Shown piece after piece: positions 26,648 to 33,070 of a stretch of DNA of 64,000 nt. The stretch lies in the NCBI GenBank assembly GCA_019638235.1, contig JAHBUE010000001.1, positions 1,722,492-1,786,491 of the forward strand, read 5' to 3'. Numbering within the stretch: the first letter of the stretch is position 1; the number at the start of each line of letters is the position of its first letter. Below the pieces are notes generated by a model. That model searched no databases. It saw only the letters and a program-made list of their open reading frames with translations, and was not told where the DNA came from. A program made the translations under genes and the position numbers. Origin of the DNA: Cyclobacteriaceae bacterium (GTDB taxonomy: Bacteria; Bacteroidota; Bacteroidia; Cytophagales; Cyclobacteriaceae).

Positions 26648-27484
26648 CTATTTCTTTTTCCCTTTATTCAATTGCTTGGTCTTTTTTTCGGGTAAATAGT
26701 TGTCCTTTGAAACTACTTTTTCACCAGTCTTTATTTCTAATGCTTTTCTTGCGTCACCTGCAATTGTCCCACCTTGTTTGGCTGCAACTTTATTTTGAAC
26801 AAACCCTTTTGGATTTTTGGTCTTAACAATTGCAGTTGTCGAAGCCTCTCCAAGCATTGAAAAAATCAGTTCAAGGTCGGTCATATGGTCTCGTAAGTTT
26901 TGACTTTTTAGTCCTTTTACCTTTTTATATTCGGACGGTGTCAATCCAAATGTTGCTTTTGAAATTTCTGCTGTAAGTATTGCATACTCTTTTTGTTCTT
27001 TTACGCCTCTGTTTTTCCATTCGTCTGTTAATTCTTCACGAATGGCAATACTTCTCATTCGTTTTTCAATCCAATCGTCAGGATAACCTTTGAGTTTGTA
27101 TAATTCTCGTGTTCGTTGGGTCGCCAATTCAGGATTTTCAATTTCATCTAATCTGTCTGAACCCACTTGTGCCAACCAAAGCTTGAACGGTTCAGCCTTA
27201 GCAGAGGGGATAGATTGGATAATTCTTAAAAGCCCTTTTGTATCGGCAGCCTGTACCTTTCGTCTTTTGCCGTCTGCTGCTTCCATTTCAACCAGGGTAC
27301 AAATTGTACCCCAGTTGCTTTTAAGCAATTCATCACGGCTTAACATTCTTTTTATGTATTGCTTTACATCTGCACTGTCGGTAAGCACTTCAACAACGTC
27401 CTGAACCGAAAAAAACCATTTCTGCTCTTTCTCATCCCAAGTCGAACGTATCTGCTTACTTTCAAATAGTTTAATATTGCCCAT
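26648..27484 (-). CDS. Bro-N (phage antirepressor-like) domain protein (cassette gene)
   Basis: 278 aa. The N-terminal 110 residues are a Bro-N domain: SKQIRSTWDEKEQKWFFSVQ, DVVEVLTDSADVKQYIKRML, and a later DTKGLLRIIQSIPSAKAEPF. The remainder (ELTDEWKNRGVKEQKEYAIL, then TFGLTPSEYKKVKGL) resembles the DinD/Bro-family tail, ending in a very basic stretch (KKTKQLNKGKKK). Bro-N proteins bind DNA and are common in phages and mobile elements. Its start lies inside the preceding DUF6804 frame, with no site between the two genes. Confidence 0.82.
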   Translation of the reverse strand: MGNIKLFESKQIRSTWDEKEQKWFFSVQDVVEVLTDSADVKQYIKRMLSRDELLKSNWGTICTLVEMEAADGKRRKVQAADTKGLLRIIQSIPSAKAEPFKLWLAQVGSDRLDEIENPELATQRTRELYKLKGYPDDWIEKRMRSIAIREELTDEWKNRGVKEQKEYAILTAEISKATFGLTPSEYKKVKGLKSQNLRDHMTDLELIFSMLGEASTTAIVKTKNPKGFVQNKVAAKQGGTIAGDARKALEIKTGEKVVSKDNYLPEKKTKQLNKGKKK

Positions 27485-27807
27485 ACTGCAAAATTAATTA
27501 ATAAATGTAAGGTTGACCGTGCTTGCTTGTTATAAAATAACGACCCGATTAGAGCAATTCCTACAACGACATCTACAATATTCCAAAGCTCTCGTCCAAG
27601 TGCAATCTTAAAGAACGGTTGAAAAAGTAAGGCAAGTCCACCGTAAATTATCATTTCTGTTTGTCTGCTTTGTTCGTGAGCTTGATATGCTAAAATTGCA
27701 AAGCCAATTAGTCCTGCAAACCTTACAAATTGATAGTAGCCATAGGGCATATCTGCCAAACAGAGGAAGAATAGAATAGCTAAAATGGCTTTTATTGTCT
27801 TGTTCAT
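27364..27807 (-). CDS. DUF6804-like membrane protein with altered C-terminus (cassette gene)
   Basis: 147 aa. The first 95 residues form three or four membrane helices typical of DUF6804 (MNKTIKAILAILFFLCLADM; FVRFAGLIGFAILAY; IVDVVVGIALIGSLFY). After about residue 95 the sequence turns into a basic, low-complexity tail that overlaps the start of the Bro-N gene by 121 bp in another frame. That is best explained by loss of the original 3' end when the two genes were joined. The N-terminal part is real; the exact end is uncertain. Confidence 0.6.
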   Translation of the reverse strand: MNKTIKAILAILFFLCLADMPYGYYQFVRFAGLIGFAILAYQAHEQSRQTEMIIYGGLALLFQPFFKIALGRELWNIVDVVVGIALIGSLFYNKQARSTLHLLINFAVWAILNYLKVSRYVRLGMRKSRNGFFRFRTLLKCLPTVQM

Positions 27808-27918
27808 TAGCGATAATATTTAATGTAATACAGTCCTGTTCTGGGTATTCCAAAACCCCAAAATTTTCTTCCGTCAGGGCTAACACCAAAACGAAAGCCA
27901 AGAAACCCAAAACTACTC

Positions 27919-28047
27919 CCAACGTGCCGCGTATTGGCGATGGGCGGGATTTTTAGCGCTGAACTTGATACGAAGAACGAAAGTTGAATTTTGCACTTCC
28001 GATGATACGAAGCCGTTCAGCCCGCCTATTGCCGATACGATGTTGGC
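27919..28047 (-). repeat. attC-like palindromic cassette site B
   Basis: Left end CCCAACG, arm CGTATTGGCGATGGGCGGG; right arm CCCGCCTATTGCCGATACG, end GTTGGCGG. The arms pair with two mismatches. The interior carries TTGATACGAAG twice. The PDDEXK nuclease stop codon lies 14 bp beyond the right end. Confidence 0.75.
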
Positions 28048-28059
28048 GGTTCGTTGTTT

Positions 28060-29091
28060 CTATTTTTTGTCGTTGTCAAATTTGTGTTTTAATAATTGCT
28101 TTTCTCGTTCTATTTCTGCAATCAATTCTTTTTCTGTCGGTAAATACGGCATGTACTTAGTAGCAAAAAGTTGTTTGTGTTCTTTAAGCATTGAATACTG
28201 AACAACTGTTTCATCTCTTTCGGCACAAAGTATAATTCCGATTGTTGGGTTGTCATTGGGTTGTTTTTTCAAGTCGTCATACATTCGGATATACATATCC
28301 ATTTGTCCTGTGTCTTGATGTGAAAGTTTTGTCGTTTTCAAGTCAAACAGCACAAAGCATTTTAGAATGTAATTGTAAAATACAAGGTCAATGTAAAAGT
28401 GAGATGTTTCGGTGCTTATGCGGACTTGTCTGCCAACGAACGAAAATCCTTTTCCTAACTCCAATAAAAAATGTTGTAAGTTTTCAATCAGCGCTGTTTC
28501 AATTTCGCTTTCTGTTGCGTTGATTGGTTGCGGTAAGTTTAAAAATTCAAAAACATAAGGGTCTTTTATGAAATCTGTTTTTGTATGTTTTTCTAACGTT
28601 GAACTGTGTTCTAATGCTTCTTTTTTGTCTTGCGAAGAAAGCAAACGTTGATAATACGATGTATTGATGTTGCGTTCCAAAACTCTGGAACTCCAATTTT
28701 GTTCTTCGGTTTCCTGCAAATAATAGTTTCGTGCTTCGGGATTTTCCACTCGCATTATTAGGCGATGATGTGTCCAAGTCAATTTGCTACGCAGTGCGTA
28801 GCAATTCTCTTTGTCTGGATAAGTTAGGAAAAACTGTCTAAAATTGCGAAGATTTGCATAAGAAAAACCTTTTCCAAATTCCGAAGTAAGAGCAACGGAC
28901 AAATTTTTCAAAACAGCTTCGCCATATTCTGCTTTTTCTTTTCCGTTTTGTTCTTCTTCTACAATTCTTTTTCCAATTAACCAATAAGCCTCAACCATTG
29001 CTGTATTTACAGCTTGATAGGCTTTTTGGCGTGCTTGTTCTAAAATTAACTTTATTTCGGCTATGTATGTGTCAGACTTTTGGAAACTCAT
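28060..29091 (-). CDS. PDDEXK nuclease domain protein (YhcG/DUF1016 family; cassette gene)
   Basis: 343 aa. The N-terminal DUF1016 region (about 10-170; AYWLIGKRIVEEEQNGKEKA, YANLRNFRQFFLTYP, LTWTHHRLIMRVENPEAR) is followed by a PD-(D/E)XK nuclease core. In the core FYIDLVFYN supplies the aspartate and KCFVLFDLKTTKLSH the D-x-K, preceded by GKGFSFVGRQVRI. The family is widespread on mobile elements and in restriction or defence loci, and its activity is mostly uncharacterised. The stop is immediately followed by attC-like site B, as expected for a cassette. Confidence 0.9.
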   Translation of the reverse strand: MSFQKSDTYIAEIKLILEQARQKAYQAVNTAMVEAYWLIGKRIVEEEQNGKEKAEYGEAVLKNLSVALTSEFGKGFSYANLRNFRQFFLTYPDKENCYALRSKLTWTHHRLIMRVENPEARNYYLQETEEQNWSSRVLERNINTSYYQRLLSSQDKKEALEHSSTLEKHTKTDFIKDPYVFEFLNLPQPINATESEIETALIENLQHFLLELGKGFSFVGRQVRISTETSHFYIDLVFYNYILKCFVLFDLKTTKLSHQDTGQMDMYIRMYDDLKKQPNDNPTIGIILCAERDETVVQYSMLKEHKQLFATKYMPYLPTEKELIAEIEREKQLLKHKFDNDKK

Positions 29092-29130
29092 ATTTCTTGT
29101 AAATTACAATGCCACAAATTTACAAAAAAC

Positions 29131-29150
29131 TTATTGGCGGTTCGTTGTTT
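29131..29150 (-). repeat. Half-site remnant between cassette genes
   Basis: TTGGCGGTTCGTTGTTTTTC closely matches the right end of intact sites (for example 28042-28060) and is followed at once by the stop codon of the next gene. The rest of a site is absent, so a deletion probably removed it. Confidence 0.5.
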
Positions 29151-29151
29151 T

Positions 29152-29661
29152 TCACGATTTATACTCTTTCAGTTTACCGGTTAGCAATTGATATAAATCG
29201 TCAAAGTTTGTCTGTAATGAATTTGATGAAATACTAATTGGCGAACCATAACTTCTATAATTCATTTCCATTCCTTTTCTTTTTAGAGGATTTGTTACTT
29301 TGTTCAAATAATCTTGTGGATTTTTCACGATAAGCATTAGGAATTTTTGGTTCATCACTTGGGAAACTTTAATTTCTTCGATGTCTGTCCATAACACAAG
29401 CCCTGCTGAAACCCCGCTTGAATTATCAATTATTCCTTGTCGGCTTATGATAAGTCCTGCTTTTTTGTCGGAAAGTTTCCGAATAATTGTTATTGCTACA
29501 AGTCCAAAAAATATAATTGAAGCAAGTCCTGCAATAAAAATTACTGTCGGATTGCCAAAAATTGGATTGTTGATTTTCGGTGGATTGATTAAAAACCAAA
29601 TACCAAGTCCTACGAAAATAATTGAGCCTAAAAGTGTCAATGTCATTTTCTTTTTACTCAA
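29152..29661 (-). CDS. STM3941-family membrane protein (cassette gene, start uncertain)
   Basis: 169 aa: two N-terminal membrane helices (LTLLGSIIFVGLGIWFLI; TVIFIAGLASIIFFGLVAI), then a PH-like domain (IISRQGIIDNSSGVSAGLVL; WTDIEEIKVSQV) as in STM3941-type proteins. No ATG or GTG opens the frame. The annotated start is a TTG within IPLSKKKM, yet similarity to the family and an open frame continue about 20 codons upstream (NEIKKKIIAQDGQIEIP) to the cassette junction. The native start may have been lost or be a rare codon. Confidence 0.65.
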   Translation of the reverse strand: MSKKKMTLTLLGSIIFVGLGIWFLINPPKINNPIFGNPTVIFIAGLASIIFFGLVAITIIRKLSDKKAGLIISRQGIIDNSSGVSAGLVLWTDIEEIKVSQVMNQKFLMLIVKNPQDYLNKVTNPLKRKGMEMNYRSYGSPISISSNSLQTNFDDLYQLLTGKLKEYKS

Positions 29662-29740
29662 TGGAATTTCTATTTGTCCGTCTTGTGCTATAATTTTTTT
29701 TTGATTTCGTTCTTTTGTGCGGTGTCTTTCGTTACAATGA

Positions 29741-29911
29741 CCGCCAACGGTTGGGTTTGTGCAGTGGCGGGTATAGGAGCGCTAATAAATGGAGCGTAGC
29801 GGAATGTTTAGCGCGACCTTCACGTCACTGTCAACCCTTACAAAACGTTGTTTGAAAACTAAAGCTACAAATTTACACCAAACCCTGCCATTGCATAAGC
29901 ATTTTGTTAGC
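29741..29911 (-). repeat. attC-like palindromic cassette site C (possibly composite)
   Basis: The left end GCCAACGG with arm TGCAGTGGCGGGT pairs with ACCCTGCCATTGCA near the right end GTTAGCGG. At about 171 bp it is longer than the others and contains an extra internal arm-like block (GTCACTGTCAACCC ... AACGTTG), suggesting two sites fused after loss of the gene between them. Confidence 0.6.
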
Positions 29912-29930
29912 GGTTTGTTGCCCTTAGTCC

Positions 29931-30149
29931 TCACTTTTTTAGTCCCCGAATAAATCGTCTAAGTATAAAGAAGTCCACAGTCATCATTGCAACTACAATA
30001 AACCCAAACAAAATAAAATCGTTGGTGTCCATATTCTTAAATGTCGGTCTTTTGATTTTATCATACAGAAACCAAAAGTAAGTCAGAATGAAAAATGTCG
30101 AGAAGGTAAAGAATAGGAATAGTCCAACGTTTATAAAGAATTTCGTCAT
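29931..30149 (-). CDS. Small membrane protein, 72 aa (cassette gene)
   Basis: Two hydrophobic helices (FINVGLFLFFTFSTFFILTY; FILFGFIVVAMMTVDFFIL) separated by a short polar loop, with a basic C-terminus (RRFIRGLKK). It lies 9 bp after the 156-aa gene in the same cassette and its stop is about 20 bp from the end of site C. No family recognised. The two genes probably travel together as one two-gene cassette. Confidence 0.6.
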   Translation of the reverse strand: MTKFFINVGLFLFFTFSTFFILTYFWFLYDKIKRPTFKNMDTNDFILFGFIVVAMMTVDFFILRRFIRGLKK

Positions 30150-30158
30150 TGTCGATTT

Positions 30159-30629
30159 TTAGATTCCTAATTCCTTTTTTTTCTTTTTTATCAGTTGTCC
30201 CATGTCGCTCCAGTCCCAAGTGAAAACCATAAACTGCGCTCCCCATCTTGTCGTGTTAAATAGAAAATAGTCTCCGTAGTTTTTAAGTCTTAGTTTATAA
30301 AGAGGTGGGAAAATTGTCGGCAACATTTTTACAGTCTCAACGTCCAGCCAATTTACCTCAATCACATTGTCCCCCTTTATGATTTTAATGTTTTGATTAC
30401 TTAACTCAACTACCACAAGCTTGTCCATGTAAAGAAACGGTATGAGTCCAACGAGAACTCCAACTAAAATGAATATCACAGTTGTCCAAATGTCTGGTGG
30501 CCCAGGTTCTCCGTTAAAGGTAGCGTTCTCCGGGTCTAAATTTGCGATTAAGGGAATCGCTATAAAAAAAAGTCCCACGACAAATGGGAGGTATTTAAAT
30601 GTATAAAAAACTGTCCTGTCGCTCTCCAT
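30159..30629 (-). CDS. Membrane protein with PH-like domain, 156 aa, hypothetical (cassette gene)
   Basis: Starts at ATG 30629 (MESDRTVFYTFKYLPFVVGL). Two membrane helices (about 10-30 and 52-72) are followed by a soluble beta-rich domain (LVVVELSNQNIKIIKGDNVI; EVNWLDVETVKMLPTIF), resembling the layout of the STM3941-like gene in the neighbouring cassette. An upstream extension of the frame runs through site D and is not used. AT-rich. Function unknown. Confidence 0.65.
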   Translation of the reverse strand: MESDRTVFYTFKYLPFVVGLFFIAIPLIANLDPENATFNGEPGPPDIWTTVIFILVGVLVGLIPFLYMDKLVVVELSNQNIKIIKGDNVIEVNWLDVETVKMLPTIFPPLYKLRLKNYGDYFLFNTTRWGAQFMVFTWDWSDMGQLIKKKKKELGI

Positions 30630-30652
30630 ATTTGTAGTCCAATTTGTCCGAG

Positions 30653-30785
30653 GGCAACGGTTTGGGGCTTTGCGTTCGGGCGGGATTTTTAGCACTAAAC
30701 TTGATACGAAGCCGAAAGCTCAAATTTAGCACAAATGTTCATACGAGGAATGTCACCCCGCCTGACGCAAAACCGGTGTTGGCTG
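30653..30785 (-). repeat. attC-like palindromic cassette site D
   Basis: Left end GGCAACGG, arm TTTGCGTTCGGGCGGG; right arm CCCCGCCTGACGCAAAACC, end GTTGGCTG. The interior has TTTTTAGCACTAAACTTGAT and a second TTTAGCACAAATG. The serine hydrolase stop follows within 10 bp. Confidence 0.78.
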
Positions 30786-30789
30786 TTCG

Positions 30790-32175
30790 TTATTTTTTGT
30801 CCGCTATGTTTATGAGTTTAAAGCAAAGGTCGTCAATATTTTCGTTGATGTCTGAAACATTGGACAAAACAATAACTGCTGTTTTTTCTTGAACGTTGAC
30901 GGTCATTGATGAAGAATATCCACCTGTTCCTCCGTTGTGCCAAATTAAATCTTTACCGTTTTCAGATTTTAAGATGTGCCAACCTAAACCGATTTTCATA
31001 TTTTCGTTAATACTGAAAGTGGATTTTTGTGTCAAGGCGAGTTCTTTGTTTTTCGAGTCGAATTGTGCATTGGCAAATTTTGCCAAATCTTCTGTTGTCG
31101 ATAAAATTCCTCCACCTCCAAACAAAACGTCAAAATCCCAATTTGAAACAGTTTTGCCGTTTTCATCTAACCCCTTTACAAGTCTATTTCCTAAATTTTG
31201 AGAGCTTACAAACGAGTTTTTCATTTTGTATTTGGCAAAGACTTTCTTTTGTAACAATTCTTGAAAAGTTGTTTTTTGTGATAAACCAAGTGTGTAGCCC
31301 AACAATCCTGCACCTAAATTTGAATAGGCATAGGTTTTTGAATTAAGTTTCATCAAATTCCGCAGATACTCGTCAATGTCATTTTTGTCATAATCTTTGT
31401 ATGGATTATCTTCATCTGTTGGCTTTAAATTTTCAGGCAATCGAGGCAAACCCGAAGTGTGATTGGCTAAACTTTCAAAACTTATTTTGATATTGTCTTT
31501 GAAAGCAAAAGGATAAAAAGTATTGATTTCGTCTGTTAATTTGATTTTTTTATCCTCAACAAGTGAAGCCAAAACAGTCGAAGTAAAAACTTTTGTAATA
31601 GAACCGATTTCAAAAATTTTGTTTTGATTTTCGATGGATTTTATGGTGTCATTTGTTTTTATAATTCCGTAATAATTTATTTTTCCACCTTGGGTTAAGG
31701 CGATTGAAACTTGTGCGTTATTCGGAATGTTTTTTATTTTCTCAAAGATGATTTCAGCAATTTCTTTTGGGTAGTTGTTTAGTGCATTTACTACATTATT
31801 TGTTTGTTTTGGTTCTTCATAAGGCTTGATGAAAAGTCCGTTTATTTGATTTTCGTTGTCAAGTGAAATATTTACGGCTAAAACCATTTTCTCGAACTTC
31901 GTTTTATAAGTTGCGTAAGTTCCTTGTTGATAGGTTACAAACTCTTTGTTTTCAATATTACCGACTTGTATTTTCAGCCCTGTTAAAAATTCTTTGGTTT
32001 TTTCAAGAGGTAATGCCTGTTTCATCTCGGGCGAAAAATCGTTGAAAATTTTGTCATACTTTTCAGCGTTGTAGTTCGCTTGAAAATTGTCAATCACAGT
32101 TTTATAATTGTCAGTTTGAGCAAACAATAAATTTGTCGTAAATGTTATGATTAAAGCTAAAATTGATTTTTTCAT
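30790..32175 (-). CDS. Serine hydrolase (class C beta-lactamase-like) with N-terminal DUF3887-like domain (cassette gene)
   Basis: 461 aa from ATG 32175 with a signal peptide (MKKSILALIITFTTNLLFAQ). Residues about 20-125 resemble DUF3887 (NYKTVIDNFQANYNAEKYDK). The hydrolase domain carries GSITKVFTSTV (SxxK), TYAYSNLGAGLLGY (YxN) and HNGGTGGYSSS in place of KTG, the catalytic set of penicillin-binding-protein/esterase relatives. A secreted peptidase or esterase rather than a proven beta-lactamase. It forms a one-gene cassette between sites E and D. Confidence 0.88.
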   Translation of the reverse strand: MKKSILALIITFTTNLLFAQTDNYKTVIDNFQANYNAEKYDKIFNDFSPEMKQALPLEKTKEFLTGLKIQVGNIENKEFVTYQQGTYATYKTKFEKMVLAVNISLDNENQINGLFIKPYEEPKQTNNVVNALNNYPKEIAEIIFEKIKNIPNNAQVSIALTQGGKINYYGIIKTNDTIKSIENQNKIFEIGSITKVFTSTVLASLVEDKKIKLTDEINTFYPFAFKDNIKISFESLANHTSGLPRLPENLKPTDEDNPYKDYDKNDIDEYLRNLMKLNSKTYAYSNLGAGLLGYTLGLSQKTTFQELLQKKVFAKYKMKNSFVSSQNLGNRLVKGLDENGKTVSNWDFDVLFGGGGILSTTEDLAKFANAQFDSKNKELALTQKSTFSINENMKIGLGWHILKSENGKDLIWHNGGTGGYSSSMTVNVQEKTAVIVLSNVSDINENIDDLCFKLINIADKK

Positions 32176-32196
32176 ACGGTTCGTTTTATAATGACA

Positions 32197-32330
32197 GCCA
32201 ACGGGTTCGGGCTTTGCGTTCGGGCGGGTTTCGGAGCACAAAAATTTCAACCAGCACTGAACTTGAATAGAAGCACAAAGCTCCAAGTTTGCACGTCAGC
32301 CCGCCTGACGCAAAACCCGTGTTAGCGGTT
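32197..32330 (-). repeat. attC-like palindromic cassette site E
   Basis: Left end GCCAACGGG, arm CTTTGCGTTCGGGCGGG; right arm CCCGCCTGACGCAAAACCC, end GTTAGCGG. This is the best-preserved site: the arms pair over about 18 positions with few mismatches. The TAA stop of the first cassette gene is formed by GCTAAC at 32321-32326. Confidence 0.8.
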
Positions 32331-32906
32331 CGGGTTATTTTTTTCGTTGTTCGCAATGTAATCTTTTATTTTGTCGTGAATATTTTTCTCAATCCAAAGT
32401 CCATAATCAGATTTTTCGTCTTTGGGAATATGTCCTTTGTAATTAGTCCCTTTTTCCGCCCAAATATTTTGAGAAGCCCAATCGTTCCAAGGGCAACAGT
32501 TATTAAAAGTGTCTTTTTCTAATTTTAGGTCATAAAGTCCAAACATATAACCGCCACGAGAAAAAACTAAAAACCGTTTGTCTATGATTTCAATTTTGGG
32601 GTTGCTACAATATTCAGCGGCTTCGTCATAGTTTGATAGAACAGTTCTGTCGCCAATCCATTCTGCATCGTCTCCCGTAATTCCGTTTTTAATGCTGTAA
32701 TTGATTTTAAGGTCTTTTGGATTTGTTTTTTTGTCAAGTTTCAAAACTAAAAAACCGGGGTCGCCAATACTAAAATCAGAATACAAACCATAATAAAATT
32801 GTCCGTCTGGCGATTCTATATGTTGGTAATAGTCTAAATAATTCAAGTTGCAAGAAGACAAAGTCAGAATTAAAAATAGTGACGTTATGAAGTGTCCTTT
32901 GGTCAT
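32322..32906 (-). CDS. Lipoprotein, hypothetical (first cassette gene)
   Basis: 194 aa starting at ATG 32906 with a lipoprotein signal (MTKGHFITSLFLILTLSSCN; Cys19). The body has a YQHIESPDGQFYYGLYSDF segment and many aromatic residues, ending in a basic tail. No family recognised. It is the first gene after the promoter/junction at 32964-33000, and its stop codon lies in the core of site E. The frame is open upstream through the junction to the integrase stop, but nothing there looks coding. Confidence 0.7.
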   Translation of the reverse strand: MTKGHFITSLFLILTLSSCNLNYLDYYQHIESPDGQFYYGLYSDFSIGDPGFLVLKLDKKTNPKDLKINYSIKNGITGDDAEWIGDRTVLSNYDEAAEYCSNPKIEIIDKRFLVFSRGGYMFGLYDLKLEKDTFNNCCPWNDWASQNIWAEKGTNYKGHIPKDEKSDYGLWIEKNIHDKIKDYIANNEKNNPNR

Positions 32907-32963
32907 TAAATTACTTCTGTTTTGTTCAGTTTCTATATTTTCGGTGTCGTTCGCAACCTGACC

Positions 32964-33040
32964 GCTAACTCGTTTATACCCCTCACAAAACTGCGCCAAT
33001 CCAACCGCTTTACGTTGGCTTTGCGCCATAAGTGTGAGGT
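32964..33040 (-). promoter_or_regulatory. attI-like junction with nested hairpin and promoter between integrase and first cassette
   Basis: In cassette orientation the integrase stop is followed by a nested palindrome (32981-33039): outer arms CCTCACA/TGTGAGG, middle GCGC/GCGC, inner CCAAC/GTTGG, with bulges between. TTG (32997-32999), 18 nt and TATAAACG (32971-32978) follow, then A and GTTAGC (32964-32969). The end of this order (promoter, 1-3 nt, GTTRGC) is the same as at 1083 and 47780. Read as the recombination entry site and promoter; the structure is visible, the role inferred. Confidence 0.55.
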
Positions 33041-33070
33041 TTATTTTAATAACAAAAATAGCTTTTCCTG

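Noticed and set aside
25650..33040. CRISPR array
   Set aside because: The repeats are 130-175 bp, imperfectly palindromic and separated by whole genes rather than short uniform spacers. No cas genes are present.
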